A stretch of DNA of 64,000 bases. Origin: Arenicellaceae bacterium. Its GTDB lineage: Bacteria; Pseudomonadota; Gammaproteobacteria; Arenicellales; Arenicellaceae. The stretch is from positions 1-64,000 of the forward strand of contig JAQWNC010000015.1 of assembly GCA_029246505.1 (NCBI GenBank). The letters run 5' to 3'. The notes beneath the pieces were generated by a model. It saw only the letters and a program-made list of their open reading frames with translations. It ran no database searches and was not told where the DNA came from. Shown in pieces: positions 44,504 to 53,051 of this stretch (position 1 is the stretch's first letter; every line of letters begins with the position of its first letter). The position numbers were made by a program, and so were the translations under genes.

Positions 44504-45460
44504 CTAAACCCGAGAATAGCAACGTAAGCTAGTAACTAGCTCATCCAAACTCCAACTATCTAAAATAGTTTGTGCTGACTCGTAATTAGTATTATCAGTT
44601 CCGCTCAAACCATCGAACATAAGCTTTAGTATTTCTGCTCGTGAACGACCCTGTTTACGTAGCTGCATCAAAGAATCAGAACCATCGCGCTTGGCCAAAC
44701 GTTTGCCTTTGGCGTCGGTTATCAAGGGAACATGCCAGTACTTAGGAATCTGATAATTCAAAACTTGGATCAAGGCTAACTGACGCGAAGTAGAGTCGAG
44801 TAAATCTGCACCACGAAGAACATCTGTAATCTTCATCCGAGCATCATCTACGACCGTTGCTAGGTGGTATGCGAATAATCCGTCAGCACGGCGCACAATA
44901 AAATCTCCTACATCAACCGCAAGGTTCTGCTTGGTTTCCCCCAGTATTTCGTCGACGAACCTAATCACGCGGTCATCTACCCTAAATCGCCAACTAAACT
45001 GCTTGCCTGAATCAATCCTTTGTTGCTTCGCAATACTGGGGTTCCTGCAGGTTCCTGGATACAAGCTGGCTTCTCCGTGAGGTGCACTGACGACCGCCTG
45101 CCATTCTTTACGAGAACAAATGCACTTGTACAAATGCCCAGTTTGCCTCAATTGGTCGAATACCTGTTGATAATGATCATCACAATCGGATTGGGTATAT
45201 GGGCCACAAGTGTCTTTGACGCTAACGACACCTTGGTCAGTATTTGGCCCCCTATCCCAGTCGATACCTAGCCAATTTAAGTCCTCTAAAGCTTGTTCAG
45301 CCATTCCAGGTATCGTCCTAAGCGCATCTAGATCGTCCATGCGAAGTATAAAAATCGCGCCAGACCAACGGGCCTGTAACCACGCAAATAGAGCAGATCG
45401 CAGGTTGCCCAGATGCAAGGGGCCGGAAGGGCTTGGCGCGTATCGGCTTGCCAAACTCAT
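44504..45460 (-). CDS. gluQ: glutamyl-Q tRNA(Asp) synthetase
   Basis: This 318-residue GluRS paralogue lacks the anticodon-binding domain. It attaches glutamate to the queuosine base of tRNA(Asp). The HIGH-type motif appears as PSGPLHLGN near residues 11-19, the zinc site as YKCICSRKEW with YPGTCR, and the KMSKS-type loop as KRLAKRDGS. The start is ATG. It is the only intact gene between the decayed peroxidase/algR and radical SAM remnants. In many gammaproteobacteria it follows dksA, which is not seen here. Confidence 0.92.
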   Translation of the reverse strand: MSLASRYAPSPSGPLHLGNLRSALFAWLQARWSGAIFILRMDDLDALRTIPGMAEQALEDLNWLGIDWDRGPNTDQGVVSVKDTCGPYTQSDCDDHYQQVFDQLRQTGHLYKCICSRKEWQAVVSAPHGEASLYPGTCRNPSIAKQQRIDSGKQFSWRFRVDDRVIRFVDEILGETKQNLAVDVGDFIVRRADGLFAYHLATVVDDARMKITDVLRGADLLDSTSRQLALIQVLNYQIPKYWHVPLITDAKGKRLAKRDGSDSLMQLRKQGRSRAEILKLMFDGLSGTDNTNYESAQTILDSWSLDELVTSLRCYSRV

Positions 45461-45466
45461 ATTGAT

Positions 45467-45991
45467 TCAGGAAATGACACTAAGATGCCTCAATTGTCGC
45501 TTTCGATTACCGACGGGTTTTTTGGTAACTAAATGGGTGGTGCTCAAAAAAACTGGCAGTGACTGTAGGTCAGAGCTTGCATAATCCATTTTTAAAACGT
45601 CTATAAGACCTGCCTCACTTATATCCAAGTAAGTTGCGGCAAGTTCGAAAAACACACTAAAAAGTTTAACCAATGCGATTTTATGAGTCCAGCCCAAATC
45701 CTCATACAAATAATAGCTTAATGCCAGAAACCTCTCAAAGTGTTTATTACCAAGTAATAGCGGCAAACTATAAGAAAGCCTGCCTGAATTCCCAACCAGA
45801 TCTCAAAATCTGGCAAATCGATTGATTCGCTGAAAAGCAAAAAAGTCGGTTTGATCTGAAGACATAATACTGTATGGCGGCGCTTTACTAAAACTAGGTG
45901 CAAAGGGCTTTGTGTGCCTCACGATTGGCAGACCTCGTAAACACTTTAGAGTACTCAGCTGAATCTTATGTGGGCCTACCAAAATTACCAA
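45467..45991 (-). pseudogene. broken B12-binding radical SAM protein (DUF4080 C-terminus)
   Basis: The minus strand reads the C-terminal DUF4080 domain found behind B12-binding radical SAM enzymes: GPHKIQLSTLKCLRGLPIVRHT, APPYSIMSSDQTDF, QRINRFARF, then an in-frame TGA at 45,803-45,805 where the family has tryptophan, then DLVGNSGRLSYSLPLLLG, HFERFLALSYYLYEDLG and a final MDYASSDLQSLPVFL. The frame is otherwise preserved across the stop. The N-terminal radical SAM and B12 domains, about 400 residues, are absent. The ending abuts gluQ with a six-base gap. Confidence 0.78.
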
Positions 45992-46177
45992 TATTTAAGC
46001 ATAGCAATTTGTGATGTCTTTAATATAAGGCGTTATTTCTCACAACTGTTTAAAGCGTTACCGGTAAACTACTCTTGTAGCCCAGTTCGGTATACATTTA
46101 GGCATCCATAGGCATATATGATATGTAGCAATGTCTGTAACCCAAAGATTCTGCACCAATGATTAGGTTAGCAACTC

Positions 46178-46951
46178 ATGAGTGATAAAGTATCAGCCGC
46201 GCTGGTATTAATCGGCAACGAAATTCTATCTGGACGCACACAAGATGCCAACTTGAAGTATATAGCCGATAGCTTAAGCGCGGTCGGCATCGTATTGCTT
46301 GAAGCCCGAATAATACCCGACGTTCATGACACAATTGTCGAAACTTTACAGGAGCTAAAGACAGGTTTTGACTATGTTTTCACGACTGGCGGCATTGGCC
46401 CCACACATGATGACATTACTTCAGAATGTGTAGCTCTCGCCGTTGATCAACCCTTGGAACTACACCCCATTGCATTCAAAGCAATGGATAATTTTTACCG
46501 AAAGAAAAATATCGAATTTAATGAAGCTAGACAACGAATGGCAAAAACACCGCGTGGTGCAACAATAATCGAAAGCACAGCCTCCATAGCGCCCGGTTAC
46601 GTAGCAGAAAATATAATTGTTATGGCTGGTGTCCCAAAAATAATGAAACGTATGCTAGTCGACGTTATACCCACGTTAAAGCACGGCAAGATCACACAAA
46701 GCATGCAGTTGCATACAAATTTACCGGAGGGTGTGCTTGCCCAACCACTTACAGATTTGCAATCACGTTACCCCCAAATAGATATTGGAAGTTATCCCCA
46801 AATGACTGATGGTAATGGATTCCATGTAATCCTGGTTAGCAGGTCTACTAACACTAGTGCCTTGGCAGCATTGGATATTGAGCTTAGAAAAATGATCACT
46901 GCCGCTGGAGGAATATTCGATCTGGATGCTAAGCCAGAACTTATTGATTGA
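46178..46951 (+). CDS. CinA/MoaB-like molybdopterin-binding-fold protein
   Basis: This 257-residue protein corresponds to the N-terminal domain of CinA. ALVLIGNEILSGRTQDANLKYIA opens it, followed by ARIIPDVHDTIVETLQEL, FTTGGIGPTHDDITSECVALA, NEARQRMAKTPRGA and IIVMAGVPKIMKRML. These are the substrate-binding loops of the MoaB/Mog fold. It lacks the CinA C-terminal nicotinamide-nucleotide deamidase domain, as do stand-alone members in other bacteria. A role in nucleotide (ADP-ribose-type) or pterin chemistry is inferred from family. Start ATG 46,178; no strong ribosome site is visible. Confidence 0.85.
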   Translation: MSDKVSAALVLIGNEILSGRTQDANLKYIADSLSAVGIVLLEARIIPDVHDTIVETLQELKTGFDYVFTTGGIGPTHDDITSECVALAVDQPLELHPIAFKAMDNFYRKKNIEFNEARQRMAKTPRGATIIESTASIAPGYVAENIIVMAGVPKIMKRMLVDVIPTLKHGKITQSMQLHTNLPEGVLAQPLTDLQSRYPQIDIGSYPQMTDGNGFHVILVSRSTNTSALAALDIELRKMITAAGGIFDLDAKPELID

Positions 46952-46978
46952 AAAATTTGCGTACGAAAAAACGCATAT

Positions 46979-47443
46979 CTATGGCTGCTGAATATTGTCA
47001 ATTTGAGCGCGAACTCGACCCACCTGAACACTATCTCCTTGTGCCTTATAGGACTCCAGCATAATCGATAGGTTCAACGCTCTAAGCTGAGAATTGTTAT
47101 CAACAAAAGTATTCGAGCGAGATGCCGTAACCACCGCTTGAGCATAATCCGTTTGACTAAACTTTATCTGAGCCATTCGGTGCCAAATTTCGGGGTTAGA
47201 AGGCTCAATACGTAATGCCCGCTCAAGTACTCTGGCACCTTCGTCCAAGTTTCCAGCATTCACCTCTTCTTGAGATTGGTCAAGCAAACTGGAAATTGCC
47301 GGGGCAGTTTGCGTGTTGACACTCTGCTGCCCGCCTCCGATAGTGAGCCCATCGATAACAACCTCTTCACCTTGAATCTGGGTTCCGACACACGCCTGAA
47401 GTAAGAACGTTGATGCAACTAGAAAAATTCGCGCAAAACCAAT
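46979..47443 (-). CDS. TPR lipoprotein downstream of PBP1b
   Basis: Starting at ATG 47,443 (IGFARIFLVASTFLLQAC) the protein has a lipoprotein signal and lipobox, giving about 130 mature residues. The body contains two TPR-like units (LDEGARVLERALRIEPSNPEIWHRMAQIKF then YAQAVVTASRSNTF). A longer frame to 47,503 overlaps mrcB. It is probably a periplasm-facing outer-membrane lipoprotein co-transcribed with mrcB, which makes it a candidate accessory factor of the synthase by position. It is not LpoB-like in sequence. Confidence 0.72.
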   Translation of the reverse strand: MGFARIFLVASTFLLQACVGTQIQGEEVVIDGLTIGGGQQSVNTQTAPAISSLLDQSQEEVNAGNLDEGARVLERALRIEPSNPEIWHRMAQIKFSQTDYAQAVVTASRSNTFVDNNSQLRALNLSIMLESYKAQGDSVQVGRVRAQIDNIQQP

Positions 47444-47478
47444 CATTTTCTTTTGATCTAACAGATTAAAGGATTTGC

Positions 47479-49866
47479 TTATTTGAATATACCCTTGAGC
47501 CATTCATCCACACCCCTACGTTTGTTGGTCTTTTTCTGAGTGCCATCTGTATTATTTATATTTCTGTTGCTTGTGCCTGCCGCACAGCCTGACTGCGACG
47601 CTGGCTCATAGCTGGCAATATAAGGTAATGTTACAGCATTCAAGCAGCTAGCATCTATTTTCATACCGGTAACTGGATTTACCGGAATAAAGGTCAGGTC
47701 TGGAAGTAAAGTAAGTGTTAACGGCCGCGTAGAGATATTTGCAAAGGTATCTGACCAAATATGGGCAGCGCCACTAGCACCTGACAAACCAGTTGATTCG
47801 TTATCATCGCGTCCTACCCAAACAACCATAAGATAATCTCCACTAAACCCCGCATACCAGCTATCGCGATACCCATCACTAGTACCGGTTTTACCTGCAT
47901 ATCCTGGTGCGCGACCAAACCGGTCACCGATAGCTCGCGCTGTGCCATCCAGAACTACCTGCTGCATGGCATAAACTATAAGCGCTATAGATTCCGGTTG
48001 CGCCACTTGCTCAATCGATAACGGGTATCGGCCTAGCGGCTCTCCACCATCAGACAGCACCGAGCGAACACTTTTAGTCGGCGTTTTGAACCCACTATTG
48101 GCCAGCGTTAAATATAAATCAGCGACCTCACTAACCGTCATTGGGACTGCGCCAAGTAGCGCAGAAGGATACAAAGGCCCTTCATGGTCATATTTAAATC
48201 TTTTAAGTAAATCCCCGAAAGTATCGAGCCCAACTTCCATCCCAAGATTTACCGTTGCTAAATTATAGGAGTGTTTAAGACCATCCATTAGCATTACAAA
48301 TCCGTGCTCTTCACCATTATAGTTTTGTGGTATCCAGTCTTCGCTGCCCTTCTGGGATACAGTTATACTTTTGTCAGCAATTAAACTCCCCAAACCATAC
48401 GCAGAAGGTTGCTCCAGGGCGCTCAAATACACAAATGGTTTTAACAGAGAGCCTACTGGTCTAATTGCATCTAAAGCACGATTATAGCCAGCGAACCCAC
48501 GGTCTCGACCTCCGGCCAATGCGACGACCTCTCCATTATCCGCACGGAGGACTATAGCCGCCGCCTCCAATGAGCCAGCTTGGATGCCTCTAGATTTTTC
48601 AATCTGCGATAAGCGGTCACTTATCACCGTCTCCACAACATTCTGAATTCGTGGGTTCAGCGTCGTATAGACTCGCAAACCTGCATCAAAAAGCGCGGCA
48701 TCTTTAAAATCATTTCCTAGCTGGTTTCTTACGAGATCCAGAAAATCAGGATAGCTTCTACGCTGAATGGAAACAGATCTTCCAGTCCCAAGCGGTAACT
48801 GTTGAAGTTGCCCAGTTTGCACCTCGTTGAGAATACCCTCTCGCTGCATTACCCTAAGTACTATATTTCTACGTTCCAGTGCTCGTTCTGGGTGCTTTAG
48901 CGGGTTATAGTGACTTGGCCCTTTGACCAGTCCTGCCAAAGTTGCTAGCTCTGCACCATTTAATTCCTGCAATGGCCTTCCGAATAGAAATTGCGACCCC
49001 AAACCAAAGCCATGGATTGCGCGGTTACCGGCTTGCCCAAGATATACTTCATTAATATAAGCAACCAATAATTCTTGTTTGCTGTAGTGCATCTCAAGAA
49101 GAACGGCCATAACCAGCTCAACTACTTTACGTGAAATAGTTCGCTCGGCTGTCAAATAATAATTCTTCACCAATTGCTGAGTTAAAGTACTTCCTCCCTG
49201 CACTACTCGGCCCTGAACAATATTAGCAATTGCAGCGCGCAATATACCGATCGGTGACACACCCCAGTGTGAGAAAAAGTTGCGATCTTCTATGGCTATT
49301 AAAGCTGTGACTAAACCTTCTGGAATTTGGTCCCAAGTTAATAGCTCGCGGTCTTCGTGGCTTATCGAAGAAACACTACCAAATAGGCGCCCTTCTAGTT
49401 GGAACAAGTCCAACTTCTCGCTAGTGGAAGTTACCGAAACAATTTTTGTTTTCGTAGGATTAAAGCCAATACGAACACGACCAGAAAGCCTTAATTCATC
49501 CCAAAACTGAAATTCGCGAACATGGATAGTTAAACTACCCCCGCTATTCTCATAGGTACCGGGCTCAGTAGCGCCAATTTGAAAACGGTACCCTAATTCA
49601 CCTAACTCGTCTAAAACGCTGGACTCTGCGATCGTTAGGCCTACATATAAGTCTAATGGTCGAGTGTAGACATGTGCCGGTATTGCCCAGTTTCCACCCT
49701 CAAATTGATTGCGAATAGTAATATCTAAATAAACCACTGCCGCGACGATAACAACAGCTAGCATGATCAAAAACCTTACAAGCCAGGCCTTATAGGCAAG
49801 TAAAAAGGTTGAATGCCGGGGGCTTCTTAGTAGCTTTGAGACTTTACTGGTTTTTTTAGCAACCAA
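47479..49866 (-). CDS. mrcB: penicillin-binding protein 1B
   Basis: This 795-residue bifunctional peptidoglycan synthase has a basic cytoplasmic tail and one membrane segment (residues 31-50). A UB2H-like region covers about 70-150. The glycosyltransferase domain has the catalytic glutamate E193 in IAIEDRNFFSHWG and GGSTLTQQLVKN. The transpeptidase domain has the nucleophile in RPVGSLLKPF, SYN and the KTG triad (GKTGTSDGYRDSWYAG). It polymerises lipid II and cross-links the wall. The start is TTG with AGGAAG four bases upstream. A short C-terminal tail is rich in asparagine, threonine and lysine. Confidence 0.93.
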   Translation of the reverse strand: MVAKKTSKVSKLLRSPRHSTFLLAYKAWLVRFLIMLAVVIVAAVVYLDITIRNQFEGGNWAIPAHVYTRPLDLYVGLTIAESSVLDELGELGYRFQIGATEPGTYENSGGSLTIHVREFQFWDELRLSGRVRIGFNPTKTKIVSVTSTSEKLDLFQLEGRLFGSVSSISHEDRELLTWDQIPEGLVTALIAIEDRNFFSHWGVSPIGILRAAIANIVQGRVVQGGSTLTQQLVKNYYLTAERTISRKVVELVMAVLLEMHYSKQELLVAYINEVYLGQAGNRAIHGFGLGSQFLFGRPLQELNGAELATLAGLVKGPSHYNPLKHPERALERRNIVLRVMQREGILNEVQTGQLQQLPLGTGRSVSIQRRSYPDFLDLVRNQLGNDFKDAALFDAGLRVYTTLNPRIQNVVETVISDRLSQIEKSRGIQAGSLEAAAIVLRADNGEVVALAGGRDRGFAGYNRALDAIRPVGSLLKPFVYLSALEQPSAYGLGSLIADKSITVSQKGSEDWIPQNYNGEEHGFVMLMDGLKHSYNLATVNLGMEVGLDTFGDLLKRFKYDHEGPLYPSALLGAVPMTVSEVADLYLTLANSGFKTPTKSVRSVLSDGGEPLGRYPLSIEQVAQPESIALIVYAMQQVVLDGTARAIGDRFGRAPGYAGKTGTSDGYRDSWYAGFSGDYLMVVWVGRDDNESTGLSGASGAAHIWSDTFANISTRPLTLTLLPDLTFIPVNPVTGMKIDASCLNAVTLPYIASYEPASQSGCAAGTSNRNINNTDGTQKKTNKRRGVDEWLKGIFK

Positions 49867-50240
49867 ATTACTTCCTAATAATTAACGAATCGTACTTTTT
49901 TGCGTTCATATTTAGCTTTATAAGAATACTGTTTAGCAAAGAACAAAATCGTAACAGATCGAAAGCAAATTCTGCAGTCTTGTTACCGACTTTCTCACGT
50001 TCAACCCAATAGTACGATTCAATCGGTATAAGCTCTATACATAGAAAACATTGCTACAAGATTGCATTCATAGTGGCGTTATTAGGCGCAAAGGCTATGG
50101 GAAGTTAATCAGAAAGATAGGTTAACTTTTCGGTATTACGAATTTTTGACCTAAAGCTTTGTTCTGACCAAACGTAAAAAATCCCCTGAGACCAGCGGCC
50201 TCAAGGGATACTATTTATACATCAAAAGCTATATATAAAC
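49867..50240. other. 374-bp intergenic region with terminator
   Basis: This gap between mrcB and the end of the TonB operon (both minus strand) contains the operon's intrinsic terminator at 50,175-50,209 and presumably the mrcB promoter. I see no gene in it. Confidence 0.5.
50175..50209 (-). terminator. intrinsic terminator of the TonB/ExbBD operon
   Basis: On the minus strand, ATCCCTTGAG pairs with CTCAGGGGAT around a nine-base loop (one mismatch) and is followed by a run of T. On the plus strand this is the A tract at 50,176-50,181 and the stem at 50,181-50,209. It lies 32 bp after the last exbD stop and so ends the nine-gene operon. Confidence 0.85.
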
Positions 50241-50651
50241 CTAACTGGATTCCATCGATATAGAAGGGTTTAACACTTTTGCATCTCGAATGCCGTCAAC
50301 GGCCTCTACAATACTTTTCGTCTTTGCTTTAGGGTCTACTTTAACAACTACCGAAGATTCAGGGCTCTCAGCTCTCATTCTAATAATTGTAGGTTTTACT
50401 GCACGATAATCAACTAAGCGATCTTCAATACGTATCTCACTCAAATTATTAATACTTACTACAATAGGTGGCGGCGCATCTGGGTTGGGTGGTTCATTAG
50501 AGTCAGCCGGCTTATTTAGTCCAATTCCGGACTCTTTCACAAAACTTGCAGTAACGATAAAGAAAATTAACATGATGAACACCACATCCAACATTGGAGT
50601 GATATCGATATCCGTCTGGTCCTCTTTTTTGGCATTGCCAAATCGTTTCAT
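50241..50651 (-). CDS. exbD: ExbD-family biopolymer transport protein
   Basis: This 136-residue protein has the typical short cytoplasmic start, a single membrane helix with the proton-pathway aspartate in PMLDVVFIMLIFFIVTASF (about residues 19-37), a proline-rich linker and a periplasmic domain ending SIVEAVDGIRDA. ExbD partners ExbB in a proton-driven motor that energises TonB. It is the last gene of the operon and a paralogue of the exbD at 55,047. Confidence 0.9.
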   Translation of the reverse strand: MKRFGNAKKEDQTDIDITPMLDVVFIMLIFFIVTASFVKESGIGLNKPADSNEPPNPDAPPPIVVSINNLSEIRIEDRLVDYRAVKPTIIRMRAESPESSVVVKVDPKAKTKSIVEAVDGIRDAKVLNPSISMESS

Positions 50652-50736
50652 TTTTCAAATACCTCTACTATTGAGTTTTCAATACGTAATCAATATAACG
50701 TCTGAATACATTTAGTTTATCTTTTGTCGCTTCTTA

Positions 50737-52200
50737 TTAATTAGCTTCGATCTGTTTTGCGATTAACCCCGCTGTGGTTTCTTCTAAAAGCTGCTCAACC
50801 CGTTTGGCTCGACCAGATGCCAACCAATGTAAGAATAGCGTCGGGAGAGCAACCACCAGACCTAATACAGTGGTAACCAACGCCTGCGAAATACCGCCAG
50901 CCATCATTTGCGGATCACCTGCCCCGTATAATGTGATCGCCTGGAAGGTTTGAATCATGCCCGTTACTGTACCAAGTAAGCCCAGTAATGGGGCAACGGT
51001 CGCGATAATTTTCACAAACATAAGCCAAGCATTTAGCTTGGGTGTTTCTTTCAAAATAGCCTCTGAAAGCTTAAGTTCCATTGATTCAGGATCGGAGTTA
51101 GGGTTATCCTGAAATACCTTAACAACTCGACCTAATGGATTTGACGTGAGAGGTTTGTCAATATTCTTGCTCTGTTTAGTCACTTTGGCTTGAACACCGC
51201 TTAGAATGAATATTCGTAGCAGTGCGATTACTAAGCCAATAATACCTAAAGTAATAATTACATAACCAACAACTTTACCTTCCTGAACCTTCTCAATTAA
51301 CGTAGGTTCTCGTACGAGCGCAGAAAGTAGCACGCCCTTGGTTGGGTCCAATAAAAATGAAGTAACTCCCGCGCTAGAATTCTGTAAATCATTAGATAAA
51401 TCTACATAATTTCCAGGCATTTGACGGTCCAGAAGCACCAAGCCTCGTTCACTATCAAAAGTCGCTATATCATTGCCTGAGACAGTATTAAAAACACCAA
51501 CCCGAGTAACTTCACGATCTTCAGTAGCGTACACATCGACCAATTGACCATCTATATTTTCAGCTTGGCCAGACTTAAAGGTGACGGGCGCTGAAAATTT
51601 AACGACCTTACCTTGTTCGATCATATCATTTTGTAAATGAAACCATAGCTCTTCTATTTCATCAATCGACACCAACTGTGTCAAACTCGCCATTTTGGCA
51701 ACCATTTGCTGAAGCGTATCGGCTCGATCAGGAAAGTGAGCACTGATATAAGACGTTTTATAATCTTCCTGAGCTTCACTAGCAGTCTGTTGAATTACTC
51801 CGAATAGCTCTTGTAAATCACCAAGTTCTTTTCGCAGCTCAGATTGTAATTCCTCCAATCTAACGTCGTTTAGAACAAACTGTGCATCCAGCCTATCGCT
51901 GATCCGCTCTTGCCGGACACGCTCATTTCTCATTGCGGTAAGTTCGCTCTGACGTTTATCGCGCGCCGCTGCAAATCTACCTTGGCGTTGTTGATCGATA
52001 TTTTTATCTTGTTGCTGCATACGCAGCGTATCCGCCAGCAACGCACTAAGATCGAGAGCTGCACGCGTTTGCTGTTCATCAGCGGCGGCAGGTGCGTTTG
52101 TTTGCTCCTCCTCCTGTGCGCTAATAGTCACTGCCCCGAGCGATATAATTGTAATGAGCACTAATCTAACGCGGCACTTAAGCATAGAAAAACCATTCAT
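50737..52200 (-). CDS. long ExbB/TolQ/MotA-type proton channel subunit with periplasmic N-domain
   Basis: About 487 residues from ATG 52,200, chosen because GGAGG lies nine bases upstream; an earlier ATG overlaps the previous gene. A signal peptide is followed by a coiled-coil periplasmic region of about 200 residues, a beta-rich segment and a C-terminal ExbB core (VAPLLGLLGTVTGMIQTFQAITLYGAGDPQMMAGGISQALVTTVLG). This large form occurs in TonB-type operons of marine gammaproteobacteria with DUF3450 partners. It is a close paralogue of the protein at 56,058. Confidence 0.85.
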   Translation of the reverse strand: MNGFSMLKCRVRLVLITIISLGAVTISAQEEEQTNAPAAADEQQTRAALDLSALLADTLRMQQQDKNIDQQRQGRFAAARDKRQSELTAMRNERVRQERISDRLDAQFVLNDVRLEELQSELRKELGDLQELFGVIQQTASEAQEDYKTSYISAHFPDRADTLQQMVAKMASLTQLVSIDEIEELWFHLQNDMIEQGKVVKFSAPVTFKSGQAENIDGQLVDVYATEDREVTRVGVFNTVSGNDIATFDSERGLVLLDRQMPGNYVDLSNDLQNSSAGVTSFLLDPTKGVLLSALVREPTLIEKVQEGKVVGYVIITLGIIGLVIALLRIFILSGVQAKVTKQSKNIDKPLTSNPLGRVVKVFQDNPNSDPESMELKLSEAILKETPKLNAWLMFVKIIATVAPLLGLLGTVTGMIQTFQAITLYGAGDPQMMAGGISQALVTTVLGLVVALPTLFLHWLASGRAKRVEQLLEETTAGLIAKQIEAN

Positions 52201-52201
52201 T

Positions 52202-53032
52202 TTAAAATGCCTCCGGGGATGCAATAGGTAACATCATCAAACCAGGGCTTACTTTGCCCTGTGCAATGCGTATCGCATGTGAAATACCAGCATTATGGGA
52301 TGAATCAAGCTCGGTCCACGTATCAGAACTTTTATCCCAATACCCTGACTGACCGCCATCAAGAGTTTGATAATACAAACCAGAACGCCCTACCTGAAAA
52401 ATATTAACTGATAGAGACTCTCCGGTGAGATCTAATGTATCGTTGTAAACATCGATACTATTACCATAGCCATTTTCAATCGAATATGCGCCTAACACTT
52501 GCCGAAATCTTTCCGCTGCTGAAATGTTAGCGTTGGTTAAGTAGCCCTTGATACGCTCCACTCGGTCGCGTCGTTCCTGTATTTTAAACGGCGCATCTGA
52601 CCCAATAAATCGCTCTAAGCCAGAGATCATTCGTAACATTAAAGGCACGATTTGACGCTCAATCAGTGATGCATCTTCAATAGACCGTTCAAATTCGGCC
52701 ATAGCTACTTGCTGTGCCTCAAGAGTCCGTCGAAGCCGGTCGTTATACACCAACAGGCTCTCGACCGCTTTTTCTTGTGTTTGATATTGAGTATCAATTT
52801 TGTCTGTAGCCTCTTGTAAATCATCGACGGCTTGCTGCGAGGCTACTGCATCGTTTGTGCGCTGCAAACCGCTGCTCACCAAATCATCCGTTAAGTCTGC
52901 CCTCGCGACGCCGGGCTGAAATACCATAGCCCCTACGCTAACTACGAAAATTAGCATGAATCCTTGCATAGTGTTCTGCAATACCCGCCGCGAACCGCCA
53001 GCATACCTTTTTTTAGTCAATCTACTAGTCAT
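52202..53032 (-). CDS. DUF3450 periplasmic coiled-coil protein
   Basis: About 276 residues from ATG 53,032, with AAGAGG seven bases upstream. A basic N-terminus and signal-like hydrophobic segment (GFMLIFVVSVGAMVF) are followed by a long coiled coil (about residues 50-130), then ERFIGSDAPFKIQERRDRVERI and GRSGLYYQTLDGGQSGYWDKSSDTW, the DUF3450 signature. Family members always sit beside long ExbB proteins. They may form a periplasmic scaffold for the TonB motor. It is a paralogue of 57,412. Confidence 0.85.
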   Translation of the reverse strand: MTSRLTKKRYAGGSRRVLQNTMQGFMLIFVVSVGAMVFQPGVARADLTDDLVSSGLQRTNDAVASQQAVDDLQEATDKIDTQYQTQEKAVESLLVYNDRLRRTLEAQQVAMAEFERSIEDASLIERQIVPLMLRMISGLERFIGSDAPFKIQERRDRVERIKGYLTNANISAAERFRQVLGAYSIENGYGNSIDVYNDTLDLTGESLSVNIFQVGRSGLYYQTLDGGQSGYWDKSSDTWTELDSSHNAGISHAIRIAQGKVSPGLMMLPIASPEAF

Positions 53033-53051
53033 TCTCAACCTCTTGTTACGA

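Noticed and set aside
45210-45584. 124-codon plus-strand frame opposite gluQ
   Set aside because: It overlaps a confident gene on the other strand and reads as low-quality sequence.
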